Below, in pieces: positions 1 through 7,959 of a stretch of DNA of 64,000 nt. Made by a program: the position numbers and the translations under genes. The DNA is from JAEWWD01 sp964440115 (GTDB lineage: Bacteria; Bacillota; Clostridia; Christensenellales; CAG-138), in the NCBI GenBank assembly GCA_964440115.1, contig CAYTPV010000001.1, forward strand, positions 186,001-250,000, read 5' to 3'. Position 1 is the stretch's first letter, and every line of letters starts with the position of its first letter. A model generated the notes under the pieces. The model was not told the origin of the DNA, made no database searches, and was given only the letters and a program-made list of their open reading frames with translations.

Positions 1-342
1 GGTGTTGCGCCATGTCCGAAAAGGGGCTAGCTGATTGCCGTCCTTATCGAAAGCCAGATACCCATGCATCATACCGGATATGCCGATTGCACCCACAGTG
101 GTGAGTTCCACACTGAATTTGGTTTTTACATCCCGCACTAGATCGGCAAAGCAGGCGCGCAGCCCCGTCCAGACATCGTCGAGCGAATAGGTCCATATGC
201 CGTTTTCCAGTTTGTTTTCCCATGCATGGCTACCTGCAGCGATGGGTTGATGGGATTTGTCAATGAGTACCGCCTTGATGCGCGTAGACCCCAACTCTAT
301 TCCAAGATATGTTTCACTTGCTTTGAAAGCAACATTGCACAT
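1..342 (-). CDS. FGGY-family carbohydrate kinase, N-terminal part (runs off the window)
   Basis: Reading the minus strand from ATG at 342 gives 114 codons open to the window edge. The N-terminus has the FGGY phosphate-binding strand (YLGIELGSTRIKAVLID) and a later stretch, GISGMMHGYLAFD, followed by FRTWRN, both typical of xylulokinase and rhamnulokinase-type kinases that phosphorylate a ketose or polyol with ATP. An AAGGAGA site lies 8 bases upstream of this ATG, so it is preferred over the ATG at 360. The gene faces away from the LacI/ABC sugar cluster and probably handles the imported sugar, but the substrate cannot be told from this fragment. The catalytic Asp and C-terminal ATPase lobe lie outside the window. 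Confidence 0.85.
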   Translation of the reverse strand, partial: MCNVAFKASETYLGIELGSTRIKAVLIDKSHQPIAAGSHAWENKLENGIWTYSLDDVWTGLRACFADLVRDVKTKFSVELTTVGAIGISGMMHGYLAFDKDGNQLAPFRTWRNT

Positions 343-435
343 TTCCGTTTCTCCTTTCATCACCTAAGGCTATTTTAATACAATTTAATTTTGCATTACA
401 AGATAATGAAGTCCTATCGTTTGCATTTACTCCTA

Positions 436-484
436 TTGACTCAACAAATCGCCCGGTTTATACTCATTATGCGAACGTTTGTTC
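436..484 (+). promoter_or_regulatory. SOS-type promoter: TTGACT-17-TATACT plus LexA-like box
   Basis: TTGACT at 436-441 and TATACT at 459-464 are separated by exactly 17 bases. A box CGAACGTTTGTTC at 472-484 follows the -10 by 7 bases, overlapping the expected start of transcription. CGAAC-N4-GTTC is the Gram-positive LexA site. The promoter ahead of the Y-family polymerase at 52.2 kb has the same elements at the same spacing and the same CGGTT, TATACTCAT and GTTCTAT blocks. It points at the gene at 606. LexA control is inferred from the motif; lexA itself is not in the window. Confidence 0.75.
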
Positions 485-506
485 TATCACAAGGGAGTTA
501 ACGTCA

Positions 507-554
507 GTGTACACCATCAGCCAAGGACGGGGGAAATCGGCACTTTTTTCGTAG
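507..554 (+). CDS. possible 15-residue leader peptide
   Basis: GTG at 507 opens a 15-codon frame ending in TAG at 552-554, inside the roughly 135-base leader between the SOS-type promoter and the 606 gene. An AAGGGAG site sits 9 bases before the GTG, which is as good as most genes here. The peptide (MYTISQGRGKSALFS) matches nothing I recognise. It may be a translated leader, a tiny SOS peptide, or chance; only the ribosome site supports it. Confidence 0.3.
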   Translation: MYTISQGRGKSALFS

Positions 555-605
555 AGAATATCTATATTTTTCCCCTATTGCTTACCAACAATATGGAGGT
601 AAAAA

Positions 606-902
606 ATGATCTCTCCTTCTTACAACATCAATGAGTTCTTGGCCTATTTAGCAGGTAAAACAATATTTGAAGCCGCTGCTGCACAAAATGAAGTATACGA
701 AGTCGAGCAATTGACGCGTGGTGGTCGCAGAGGAGCACCCAAAGCTAGGGAAATAGGTTGCAACCAATACGCTGAACTGTTAAAGGGGCTAATTTATTAT
801 TTTGAAAATAACGTTCATCCCTATAGTGTATCAGGCGGTGATTTTTTAGCTTTTCAGAACGCTGCAACTAAACTTAGTTATTGGCCGTGGAATACTAAAT
901 AA
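606..902 (+). CDS. 98-residue protein of unknown function under an SOS-type promoter
   Basis: A soluble-looking 98-residue protein with no membrane segment, signal peptide or metal motif. It starts MISPSYNINEFLAYLAGKTI, has a basic, glycine-rich middle (TRGGRRGAPKAREIG) and ends in an aromatic tail (YWPWNTK). GGAGG at 595-599 is spaced 6 bases from the ATG, so the start is firm. I do not recognise the family. The context is its main clue: the LexA-type promoter at 436-484 makes it a probable DNA-damage-induced gene. SOS-induced small proteins in Gram-positives include division inhibitors such as YneA, but this one lacks the membrane segment and LysM domain of YneA. A nucleic-acid or protein-binding role would fit the basic patch, but that is a guess. 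Confidence 0.75.
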   Translation: MISPSYNINEFLAYLAGKTIFEAAAAQNEVYEVEQLTRGGRRGAPKAREIGCNQYAELLKGLIYYFENNVHPYSVSGGDFLAFQNAATKLSYWPWNTK

Positions 903-1800
903 AATATCTGCGGATTGAATTTATAACCTCTGGCCTTTGATGCTCTGAATAGCTGAAGCGGCACCCGACGTCATCTCACTTAAGTGGGAGCCATCGGGTG
1001 CCTTACGGGGAGGCTCGTTTCCCAATTACACTATATCACCGTCCATACATAAAAAACAATGAACATCCAAGCGATATTCTGAAATGCCTATAATACCCCA
1101 CCGCACATCCAATGCACATTCCGAACTTCAAAAGGATCCCGTCACTTTATAAGCAGGAAAACGGGGCCTTTGGCATGTATTTCATACTTTTCAAAATCTC
1201 AGCTTTCATTCTATGTCAGCCACAAGCATGACTTTACTCACGATGAAATACAGACTTTGTTTGACGGTCATTAACGACTTCCGATTACAGTTGCTTACGA
1301 CGGACTGTGGATTGATGAACAAGCCCACGATTAATCACATCGGACAACGACTAAAGAAAAAGAGCTGACTGGCGTAATCATAGTCAGTATGCTCTATTTT
1401 GAATAGTTTCGTCTGCTGGAGTACCCTGCTTCACTTCTATCCCCAGTTTTTGTTTCTCGAATGCTGCGCCGAAAGGCTACTGGCCCTGCACATATGGAGA
1501 CCCATACGCAGACAAGAAATTCGAATACAGATTGTGTTATAACCCAAGTGCCCATACAGAGCTTGAAGTTGGATAAGAATGCAGGACAAATCGAAGGCTA
1601 TTTCAGCCCCGAAAACGGCCGCCGCTACATATTGCGCTGCGCGAACAACTACTAATGTATGGATGCGGGGATGCGGATTTGTTCGGTCGCTTACGATCCG
1701 TATTGCCCGCCATCACCCACTATGCGTCTTTTTAGTATACTGTAACTACCAAAATTCGAAGATTGATAACATGATATCTGAAAGAAAGCATCATGGTAAT
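903..1800. other. gene-free stretch with decayed coding remnants
   Basis: No intact gene is convincing over these 900 bases. Several short protein-like runs appear in shifting frames: around 1250-1330 a run reading HKHDFTHDEIQTLFDGH, and around 1460-1580 a run containing GYWPC, DPYADKKFEYRL and CYNPSAHTELEV, each ended by stops. The two short open frames at 1461-1655 and 1579-1806 overlap this material in other phases and lack ribosome sites. The best reading is a cluster of old, frameshifted fragments between the SOS-type gene and the LacI regulator. I cannot name the parent genes. Confidence 0.5.
960..1002. repeat. inverted repeat / hairpin downstream of the 606 gene
   Basis: GGCACCCGA (960-968) pairs perfectly with TCGGGTGCC (994-1002). 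Inside is a second small dyad around CTTAAG (CTCAC..GTGGG). It lies 58 bases after the 606-902 stop. There is no clear T-run on either strand, so it is more likely a processing or stability hairpin, or a decayed repeat end, than a strong terminator. Confidence 0.5.
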
Positions 1801-1802
1801 TC

Positions 1803-1831
1803 TTGACTCGATGTTGGAAAACATGTATAAT
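1803..1831 (+). promoter_or_regulatory. promoter of the LacI-family regulator
   Basis: TTGACT at 1803-1808 and TATAAT at 1826-1831 with a 17-base spacer: a near-consensus vegetative promoter. The expected start site (about 1838) is just before the palindromic operator at 1844-1863. Confidence 0.8.
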
Positions 1832-1843
1832 AAATTTAGAAAG

Positions 1844-1884
1844 TTACTTTAACGTTAAAGTAAACGATGACTTTAACGTTGATT
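1844..1884 (+). promoter_or_regulatory. palindromic operator plus second partial copy (LacI-type)
   Basis: Bases 1844-1863 form a perfect 20-bp palindrome, TTACTTTAACGTTAAAGTAA, with the central CG usual for LacI-family operators. A second partial copy, ACTTTAACGTTGATT, lies at 1870-1884, 26 bases on (about two and a half helical turns). The pair sits between the promoter and the start codon of the LacI-family gene, so autorepression by blocking early transcription is the natural reading. Confidence 0.75.
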
Positions 1885-1894
1885 AGGAGAAAAC

Positions 1895-2902
1895 ATGCGA
1901 AAGACTGCCGGTCCGACGATGAAAGATATCGCGAAGCGCATGAATTTGAGTGTGACAACAGTATCCAAAGTCATCAACGGACACAGTGATATTTCTGAAG
2001 AGACCAAGCAGAAGGTAGCTAAGACCATTGAGGAAATGGGGTATGTGCAAAACTTCATGGCCGCCAATCTTCGCCGCAGCAAGGGTAATATGGTGGCGCT
2101 TGTGCTTTCGGATATCTCTACGCCGTTCTTTTCCACGGTAATCCGCAGCTATGTTGAGACGCTTTCAACAGCCGGTTATCAAACGCTTATTTTTGGCTCC
2201 TATGAAAACCCTGACAAGGAATTCGAGTTTATTCGGCAGGTTTCATCCCTGCATGTAGCGGGAGTCATACTTGACCTTGCGAAGGATAGCAAAAAAAGTG
2301 TTCCGCTGCTCAAAGAATCCGGCACACCATATGTGCTTTCCAACCGATACATGCACAAGAACGAGGGCCCAATTGTCGCAGCGGATAACGTACAGGCGGG
2401 GTATATCGCCACAAAACATCTCATTATGCGTAAGCCCAGCCGGCCTGTCATCTGCGTGGATGGCCCACACAATGTTTCCCCGTCCATTGCACGTCTTTTT
2501 GGATATAAGCAGGCACTGGCGGAGGCAAACATACCGTTTGAAGAAAACTATGTATTTCGGGATCATTATGGATTGGAAGACGCGTTTGAGGTTTGCGGAC
2601 GTATTCTTGAGACTGTAACTCCGCCGTTTTCCGTGTTCTGTTCTACGGACCTTATTGCGATGGGAGTACTTCGCGGCTTGCATGCGCGCGGACTTCGGAT
2701 ACCAGAGGACGTCGGCGTAATCGGCGTAGACGATATTGAAATGGCAGCGTATCTCACGCCTGCGCTCTCCACGGTATGTCTGCCCAAAGAGCGCATTGGT
2801 GAATTAAGTGCACAAATTCTGATCGACCTGATGGAAGGGCGCAAAGTCAAGGACGATATCCAATTTCTTGCGCCGGAACTCATTGTAAGAGAAACGACCT
2901 AA
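1895..2902 (+). CDS. LacI-family transcriptional regulator
   Basis: 335 residues, normal for the family. Residues about 10-60 form the LacI helix-turn-helix and hinge (MKDIAKRMNLSVTTVSKVIN, then IEEMGYVQNFMAANLRRSK); the rest is a periplasmic-binding-protein-like effector domain (DISTPFFSTVIRSY, GVIGVDDIEMA). It binds DNA as a dimer and responds to a sugar or polyol. AGGAG at 1885-1889 sets the ATG at 1895. Upstream are a strong promoter and a 20-bp palindrome, so it probably represses itself. It sits directly before, and in line with, the dehydrogenase/ABC importer cluster and is the likely local regulator, although I see no second full operator copy ahead of that cluster. Confidence 0.92.
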   Translation: MRKTAGPTMKDIAKRMNLSVTTVSKVINGHSDISEETKQKVAKTIEEMGYVQNFMAANLRRSKGNMVALVLSDISTPFFSTVIRSYVETLSTAGYQTLIFGSYENPDKEFEFIRQVSSLHVAGVILDLAKDSKKSVPLLKESGTPYVLSNRYMHKNEGPIVAADNVQAGYIATKHLIMRKPSRPVICVDGPHNVSPSIARLFGYKQALAEANIPFEENYVFRDHYGLEDAFEVCGRILETVTPPFSVFCSTDLIAMGVLRGLHARGLRIPEDVGVIGVDDIEMAAYLTPALSTVCLPKERIGELSAQILIDLMEGRKVKDDIQFLAPELIVRETT

Positions 2903-3117
2903 CACAACTCGACAGCACCAAGGCAGAACAGGGATCCCTGAAAAGGCAGGGCAAAGATTTTCCGTCACATTCGAAAGAATAAGGGCGTTTTTTGCGTTGG
3001 CTTGATTTCGGTTTGCCAAAAACCAGTCAGGTAAAAACGGCTATTAAAGTTTGCCTTTTTACAGTATCGCTTACTATCACGTATCAAAGGCGCAATAAAG
3101 GAAGGAGACGTAAAGTC

Positions 3118-4278
3118 ATGAGCCAAATGGTTAAAGCGGCGGTTCTCGTGGAACCCGGAAGAATTGAGATTCAGGAATTCCCAAGGCCCCAGTTGGGGAA
3201 GGGCGCTGCAATCGCAAAGATGGTACTTTCCGGCATTTGCGGGACGGATAAGCACAGCTACAAAGGGGAAAGTGTACAGAACAAAGGCACGAAGAACGAA
3301 ATCCACATCCCCTATCCGATTATACAGGGGCATGAGAATGTATTGATTATTGAAGAAATCGATGATATCGGCTCGCACATGTTGGATTATGACGGTAACA
3401 TTTTAAAACCGGGCGATCGGGTTACCATGTGTCCGGATGTAGTCTGCGGCGAATGCTGGTACTGTAAAAACATGCCGACCTATCCCTGGTGCGAAAAAAT
3501 GCTGTTTAGCTACGGAAATATGCGTTCCTGCAATGACGCAAACCATCTTTACGGCGGTTTTTCGGAGTACATCTATATCGAGCCGCACTCGAGACTTTAT
3601 AAAATTCCGGACGGGCTGCCGGACAATATCGCAGTTCTCACCGAGGTTATCTGCGTTACATGGACGCTCGATAAAGCGAAAGAATTCAATTCGTTCTCGC
3701 TCGAAGGCTTCAATTTCGGCGATACCGTCGTCATTCAGGGCGTAGGTCCGCTTGGCCTTGCCCATGTCATTAAAGCGCGTATGATGGGCGCGGGCAAAAT
3801 TATCGTGACGGACATTTCCGATTATAAGCTTAATCTTGCGAAAGAATTCGGAGCGGATATCGCGATCAACTCCAAGAACACAACGGAAGAAGAGCGCGTG
3901 GAGCTCGTGATGCAGCAAACGCGCGGTCGCGGCGCGGATCTTGTGGTAGAATGCGTCGGCCGGGCATCCGTATTCAACGAAGGGCTGCGCATGCTGCGCA
4001 AGGCGGGCATGTATTTGGAACCCGGCAATTTTGTAGATACCGGCAGCGTTCCCGTCAATGTGCACGAGATCTGCGCCAAAAACCTACGCATCATCGGCAT
4101 GTGCAATCACGCGCACAATGCATACCTGCCCTGCATGGAAATGATGGAGCGTTCGCTCAAATGGTTCCCGTGGGATAAATTTGTGAGTCATGTATACCCG
4201 CTCAGCCGCGCCGACGAGGCAATCAAAAAAAGCATGAGCGAGGACAGCATGAAGGTAGCCATCGCGCCTAACATGTAA
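3118..4278 (+). CDS. zinc-dependent medium-chain dehydrogenase (threonine/sorbitol/inosose dehydrogenase type)
   Basis: 386 residues. Catalytic zinc ligands: Cys41 in GICGTDKHSY and His72-Glu73 in QGHEN. Structural zinc loop: the CPDVVCGECWYC cluster near residues 105-125. NAD(P) fold: VVIQGVGPLGLAHVIKA near residue 205. This architecture oxidises a secondary alcohol of a sugar or polyol with NAD(P). AAGGAAGGAG ends 10 bases before the ATG at 3118; an upstream in-frame TTG at 2992 has no ribosome site and would add unrelated sequence, so 3118 is preferred. It is the first gene of a co-directional cluster with a sugar ABC importer, an IolG-like oxidoreductase and a TIM-barrel isomerase. The substrate is unknown; an inositol-like polyol is one possibility. 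Confidence 0.88.
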   Translation: MSQMVKAAVLVEPGRIEIQEFPRPQLGKGAAIAKMVLSGICGTDKHSYKGESVQNKGTKNEIHIPYPIIQGHENVLIIEEIDDIGSHMLDYDGNILKPGDRVTMCPDVVCGECWYCKNMPTYPWCEKMLFSYGNMRSCNDANHLYGGFSEYIYIEPHSRLYKIPDGLPDNIAVLTEVICVTWTLDKAKEFNSFSLEGFNFGDTVVIQGVGPLGLAHVIKARMMGAGKIIVTDISDYKLNLAKEFGADIAINSKNTTEEERVELVMQQTRGRGADLVVECVGRASVFNEGLRMLRKAGMYLEPGNFVDTGSVPVNVHEICAKNLRIIGMCNHAHNAYLPCMEMMERSLKWFPWDKFVSHVYPLSRADEAIKKSMSEDSMKVAIAPNM

Positions 4279-4315
4279 CATCCGTTTATATGCGAGCGTA
4301 GAGGAGGGTGGCACA

Positions 4316-5818
4316 TTGGGAAATGACGACGTGATCCTGCGCTTTGAGCACATATCCAAAGTTTTTCCGGGTGTAAAAGCACTCGACGATATTACCTTTG
4401 ATATCCATCGGGGAGAGGTGCATGTTCTCCTCGGTGAAAACGGCGCGGGGAAATCCACACTGATTAAAATACTCACCGGCGTATATAAAGCGGACGAGGG
4501 CAAAATGCTGCTCAACGGGAAAGAAATACTGCCGGAAAATATTCTGCAGTCCCGCCATATGGGCATAGGCACCGTATTTCAGGAAAACAGCCTTGTGCCG
4601 CATCTGACGGTGGCGGAGAACGTGTTCCTTTCACGGGAAATCAAAAACAGAGCCGGTATGATCGACTGGAAACGGACTTACAGGGAATGTGAACGCTGGC
4701 TCGCGGAAATGGGAATTCCCATCAATCCACGTGCGCGCGTGAGAAGCCTTTCCGTAGCGGAACAGCAGATCGTGGAAATAGTCAAAATACTCTCGCAGGA
4801 ACCGTCTATCATCATATTGGATGAGCCGACGTCAGCGCTCTCGGATCATGAGATCGACAACCTGTTTGGCATCGTGAACAAACTCAAGAAGGAAAAGGGC
4901 ATTACATTCATCTACATATCGCACCGGATGGAGGAAATCAAGCATATCGGCGACCGTGCCTCCGTACTGCGCGATGGGCGCTATATCGGGTTGCTGCCGG
5001 ATCTTCATCAGGCGTCGCTCGATGAAATCATCAAAATGATCGTCGGACGTACCCTCGAAGAGAAGTTTCCCAAGCGCGACGTGGAAATAGGCGACGTTTG
5101 CTTTGAGGTAAAGGGCCTGAGCGTTATAAAAACCATTTACGACGTGTCGTTTTGCGTACGCAGTGGAGAGGTGCTTGGGCTAGCGGGGCTTGTCGGTTCC
5201 GGCAGAACGTCCGCCGCCAAAGCTATCATTGGCATGATCCCCAAAAAGACCGGCAAGATACTGCTCGACGGCAAACAGGCGAATATCAGCACGCCTAACG
5301 ACGCCATTAAAATCGGTATCGGATATCTGCCGGAGGATAGAAAACGCGAAGGTCTGCTGCTATCAAAACCCGTGCGGGAAAATATTACGCTGTCGGCCCT
5401 GCACAAGTTCAAACACATGGGTGTGTTGAGCCGTCAGCTCGAAGCAAAAGCAGCCGAGGAATACCGCGATCTTCTTTCCATCAAAACACCGGGCATAGAA
5501 CGGCTGGCAAAATTCCTTTCTGGCGGCAACCAGCAAAAGGTTGTGTTTGCAAAATGGCTCTGCGCAAAGACCAAAGTCTATATCTTCGACGAACCCACGC
5601 GCGGCATTGATGTCGGATCCAAAAGCGAGATCTACAAAATCATCAACAGGCTGGCCGCTGAAGGCGCGGCGATTATTGTCATTTCTTCAGAGTTGCCTGA
5701 AATACTGGGCGTCTGCGATCGCATTGTCATTATGTGCGAAGGCCGCATTACCGGCGAGGTGTCCCGTGCGGAAGCCACGCAGGAGGTTATCATGAAGTAC
5801 GCAATCGGAGGCATGTGA
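4316..5818 (+). CDS. sugar ABC importer ATPase, RbsA/MglA type (two ATPase domains)
   Basis: 500 residues with duplicated ABC domains, the standard size for ribose/galactose-type importers. First half: Walker A GENGAGKST near residue 40, signature LSVAEQQ, Walker B IIILDEPTSAL. Second half: a degenerate Walker A GLVGSGRT, signature LSGGNQQKVVFAKW and Walker B FDEPTRGIDVG. The degenerate second site is usual for this family. The start is TTG at 4316, 7 bases after GAGGAGGG; there is no in-frame ATG nearby. It energises uptake through the permease at 5821 and binding protein at 6862. Confidence 0.95.
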   Translation: MGNDDVILRFEHISKVFPGVKALDDITFDIHRGEVHVLLGENGAGKSTLIKILTGVYKADEGKMLLNGKEILPENILQSRHMGIGTVFQENSLVPHLTVAENVFLSREIKNRAGMIDWKRTYRECERWLAEMGIPINPRARVRSLSVAEQQIVEIVKILSQEPSIIILDEPTSALSDHEIDNLFGIVNKLKKEKGITFIYISHRMEEIKHIGDRASVLRDGRYIGLLPDLHQASLDEIIKMIVGRTLEEKFPKRDVEIGDVCFEVKGLSVIKTIYDVSFCVRSGEVLGLAGLVGSGRTSAAKAIIGMIPKKTGKILLDGKQANISTPNDAIKIGIGYLPEDRKREGLLLSKPVRENITLSALHKFKHMGVLSRQLEAKAAEEYRDLLSIKTPGIERLAKFLSGGNQQKVVFAKWLCAKTKVYIFDEPTRGIDVGSKSEIYKIINRLAAEGAAIIVISSELPEILGVCDRIVIMCEGRITGEVSRAEATQEVIMKYAIGGM

Positions 5819-5820
5819 GC

Positions 5821-6801
5821 ATGGAGAGCATCAAGAAGTTTCGTATGAGACGGCTGACATTCACCAACGAGCCTTGGTTTTCCGCTGTTCCGCCCCTCAT
5901 CGTGCTGTTTATTCTGATGTCCGTGGTTTCGCCGGATACGTTTTTGACCAGCTCCAATATCATGAACGTGCTGCGGCAGGCGTCGGTATATGCCATTATG
6001 GCCGTCGGCATGGCGTTCGCCATCATTACGGGAGGTATCGATCTTTCGCAGGGCTCGGTGCTGGCGGTGGTGGCGATCGTAGTGGGCATGGTGATCCGGG
6101 ATACACAGAATGTGTTTCTTGCCATACTAGCCGGTCTTGGCATTGGGGCACTGGTGGGTATGCTCAACGGCGTGGTCATTGCGCTTCTTGATATGCCGCC
6201 GTTTATCATGACGCTAGGCACCATGCGCGCCATGCGCGGTGTTGCCCTGCTGCTGACCAAGGGAACGCCCATCGATATCACCATGCCGGGGTTCCGGGTC
6301 ATGGGGGTCGACTCCTTTTTAGGTATCCCCATTCCGGTATATATCTTCGTCGCCGTTGGTTTAATCGGACAATTTATCCTATCCAAGACTTCCACGGGGC
6401 GCTACATATTCTCTCTTGGCTCCAATGTAGAAGCTGCGAAAATATCCGGCGTCAAGATCGTTTGGAACCGTATCAAGGCGTATCTGTTTTCCGGCATCGC
6501 GGTGGCGATTGCCGCGATACTGTATATTTCCCGTCTGGGATCAGCACAGCCCATCGCTGGCGACGGTTATGAACTGGAAGCTGTCGCGGCAGCGGTGATC
6601 GGCGGTACTTCTATCGTCGGCGGCGAAGGCAGCGCGATAGGCAGCATCATCGGTGCGGTCGTAGTCGCGATTATCCGAAACGCAATGGTGCTGCTGCAGA
6701 TATCGACTTACTGGCAGTCCATCGTCATCGGCATGGTCATTGTGGTGTCTGTCAGTATTGATATCCTTCGCAAACGAATAGAAGCCCGCAGAGTAGACTG
6801 A
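5821..6801 (+). CDS. sugar ABC importer permease, RbsC type
   Basis: 326 residues, eight to ten hydrophobic spans, with the family stretches GITGGIDLSQGSVLA-like (here IITGGIDLSQGSVLA) and VIGGTSIVGGEGSAIGSIIG. The ATG at 5821 is two bases after the ATPase stop; GGAGG inside the end of the ATPase gene serves as its ribosome site. An open frame continues upstream to 5734 but only reads the ATPase gene out of phase. One permease gene implies a homodimer channel, as in RbsABC systems. Confidence 0.94.
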   Translation: MESIKKFRMRRLTFTNEPWFSAVPPLIVLFILMSVVSPDTFLTSSNIMNVLRQASVYAIMAVGMAFAIITGGIDLSQGSVLAVVAIVVGMVIRDTQNVFLAILAGLGIGALVGMLNGVVIALLDMPPFIMTLGTMRAMRGVALLLTKGTPIDITMPGFRVMGVDSFLGIPIPVYIFVAVGLIGQFILSKTSTGRYIFSLGSNVEAAKISGVKIVWNRIKAYLFSGIAVAIAAILYISRLGSAQPIAGDGYELEAVAAAVIGGTSIVGGEGSAIGSIIGAVVVAIIRNAMVLLQISTYWQSIVIGMVIVVSVSIDILRKRIEARRVD

Positions 6802-6823
6802 TGCTCTTAACCAATGAACTACA

Positions 6824-6838
6824 TTCGGTAACACCGAA
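6824..6838 (+). other. intercistronic hairpin before the binding-protein gene
   Basis: TTCGGT-AAC-ACCGAA forms a perfect 6-bp stem, followed by a short A-rich tail, between the permease stop (6801) and the ribosome site of the binding protein. Such hairpins often help protect or boost the binding-protein part of ABC operon mRNA. It has no T-run, so it is not a terminator. Confidence 0.45.
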
Positions 6839-6861
6839 AAAATAAACGGGAGGAAACGATC

Positions 6862-7881
6862 ATGAAAAAAGTTGTAGTCTTTGTGTTGATGATCTGTATG
6901 ATTCTCTCTTTGGCAGCGTGCAGTACGCCCGCGGCTGAGCCCGCAAAGCCGGCAGAAACTGCAGCGCCCGCGGTGACCCCAGCCCCCGCCGCGCCGGCCG
7001 CCACGGAAGCACCCGCGGATGATACTTTGACATTCGCGCTGCTTCCCAAAACGCTGACCAACCCGTATTTCGTGGCCATGCAGGAATTTGCGCAGAAGGC
7101 GTGCGATAAGTACGGCATCAAGCTCGAATGCGTCGCGCCGCCTGATGAAACCAAAGTTGAAGAGCAGATCGGTATGTTCGAGACCATGCTCGAGAAGAAG
7201 GTCGACGCTATACTCGTGGTCCCCTGCGGCACAACGGAAATCGTTGCTTCTATTGAAAAGGCGAACGCCGCAAAGATCCCCGTGCTGTGCCTTGATACCA
7301 ATGCCAGCGGCGGAGACGTGCTTTCTTTCATCGGCACGAACAACTATGCGGGCGGCAAGCTGGCCGGCGACTGGGTCGGCAAGACAATTGGCACCGGTAA
7401 AATCTCCATCATCACCGGCACCCCCGGCAACAAGACGCATGAAGACCGCGTGAACGGCTTCCTCGAAGGCATTAAGGCGTACCCCGGCCTTGTCGTTGCA
7501 GGAGATGTGGTTCCCGCTTACTCCGATCGCGCGCAGGGCATGTCGCAGGCGGAAAACCTGCTCACAGCCAATCCCGATCTGACCGTGCTCTATTGCACCA
7601 ACGACGAAATGGCGATGGGCGCAGGCGAAGCTGTGAAGGCCCGCGGTCTTTCCGACAAGATTACGGTCATCGGCTTTGACGGCGCACCTTCCGCCGCGCA
7701 GGGCATACTGGACGGTATCGTAGATGCTTCTGTTGCGCAGGCGCCCGGCAAGATGGCCGAAATGGGCGTTGAAGCTGCGTATGCCTATATCAAGAACGGC
7801 ACCGCGCCCGAGAAGGAAGTGGATACCGGCTGCGTCATGGTCACAAAGGACAACGCTTCCGATTATCTCACCTGGCATTAA
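6862..7881 (+). CDS. sugar-binding lipoprotein of the ABC importer, RbsB type
   Basis: 339 residues. A lipoprotein signal ends in LSLAAC with the lipid-anchored Cys at residue 20, followed by a 30-residue Ala/Pro-rich tether and then a periplasmic-binding-protein type I fold (TNPYFVAMQEFAQKA, VDAILVVPCGTTEIV, VIGFDGAPSAAQGI, DASVAQAPGKM). GGGAGG lies 9 bases before the ATG. It captures a monosaccharide or polyol outside the membrane and hands it to the 5821 permease. Lipid anchoring rather than free secretion fits a Gram-positive host. The ligand cannot be read from sequence. Confidence 0.94.
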   Translation: MKKVVVFVLMICMILSLAACSTPAAEPAKPAETAAPAVTPAPAAPAATEAPADDTLTFALLPKTLTNPYFVAMQEFAQKACDKYGIKLECVAPPDETKVEEQIGMFETMLEKKVDAILVVPCGTTEIVASIEKANAAKIPVLCLDTNASGGDVLSFIGTNNYAGGKLAGDWVGKTIGTGKISIITGTPGNKTHEDRVNGFLEGIKAYPGLVVAGDVVPAYSDRAQGMSQAENLLTANPDLTVLYCTNDEMAMGAGEAVKARGLSDKITVIGFDGAPSAAQGILDGIVDASVAQAPGKMAEMGVEAAYAYIKNGTAPEKEVDTGCVMVTKDNASDYLTWH

Positions 7882-7898
7882 TTGTCGACCTAAATCCT

Positions 7899-7930
7899 GC
7901 GGAGGATTGCGCAGTGCGGCAATCCTCCGC
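7899..7930 (+). other. perfect 12-bp hairpin between binding-protein and oxidoreductase genes
   Basis: GCGGAGGATTGC (7899-7910) pairs perfectly with GCAATCCTCCGC (7919-7930) around an 8-base loop. No T-run follows, so transcription probably continues into the 7960 gene. It is well placed to stabilise the 3' end of the binding-protein mRNA and so make it more abundant than the enzymes downstream. Confidence 0.65.
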
Positions 7931-7959
7931 GGCACAGAAAATGAAAAGGGGGAGTGCAA

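Noticed and set aside
2992..3117. In-frame TTG start for the zinc dehydrogenase
   Set aside because: No ribosome site; the added 42 residues are basic and unlike the family. ATG 3118 has AAGGAAGGAG at the right distance.
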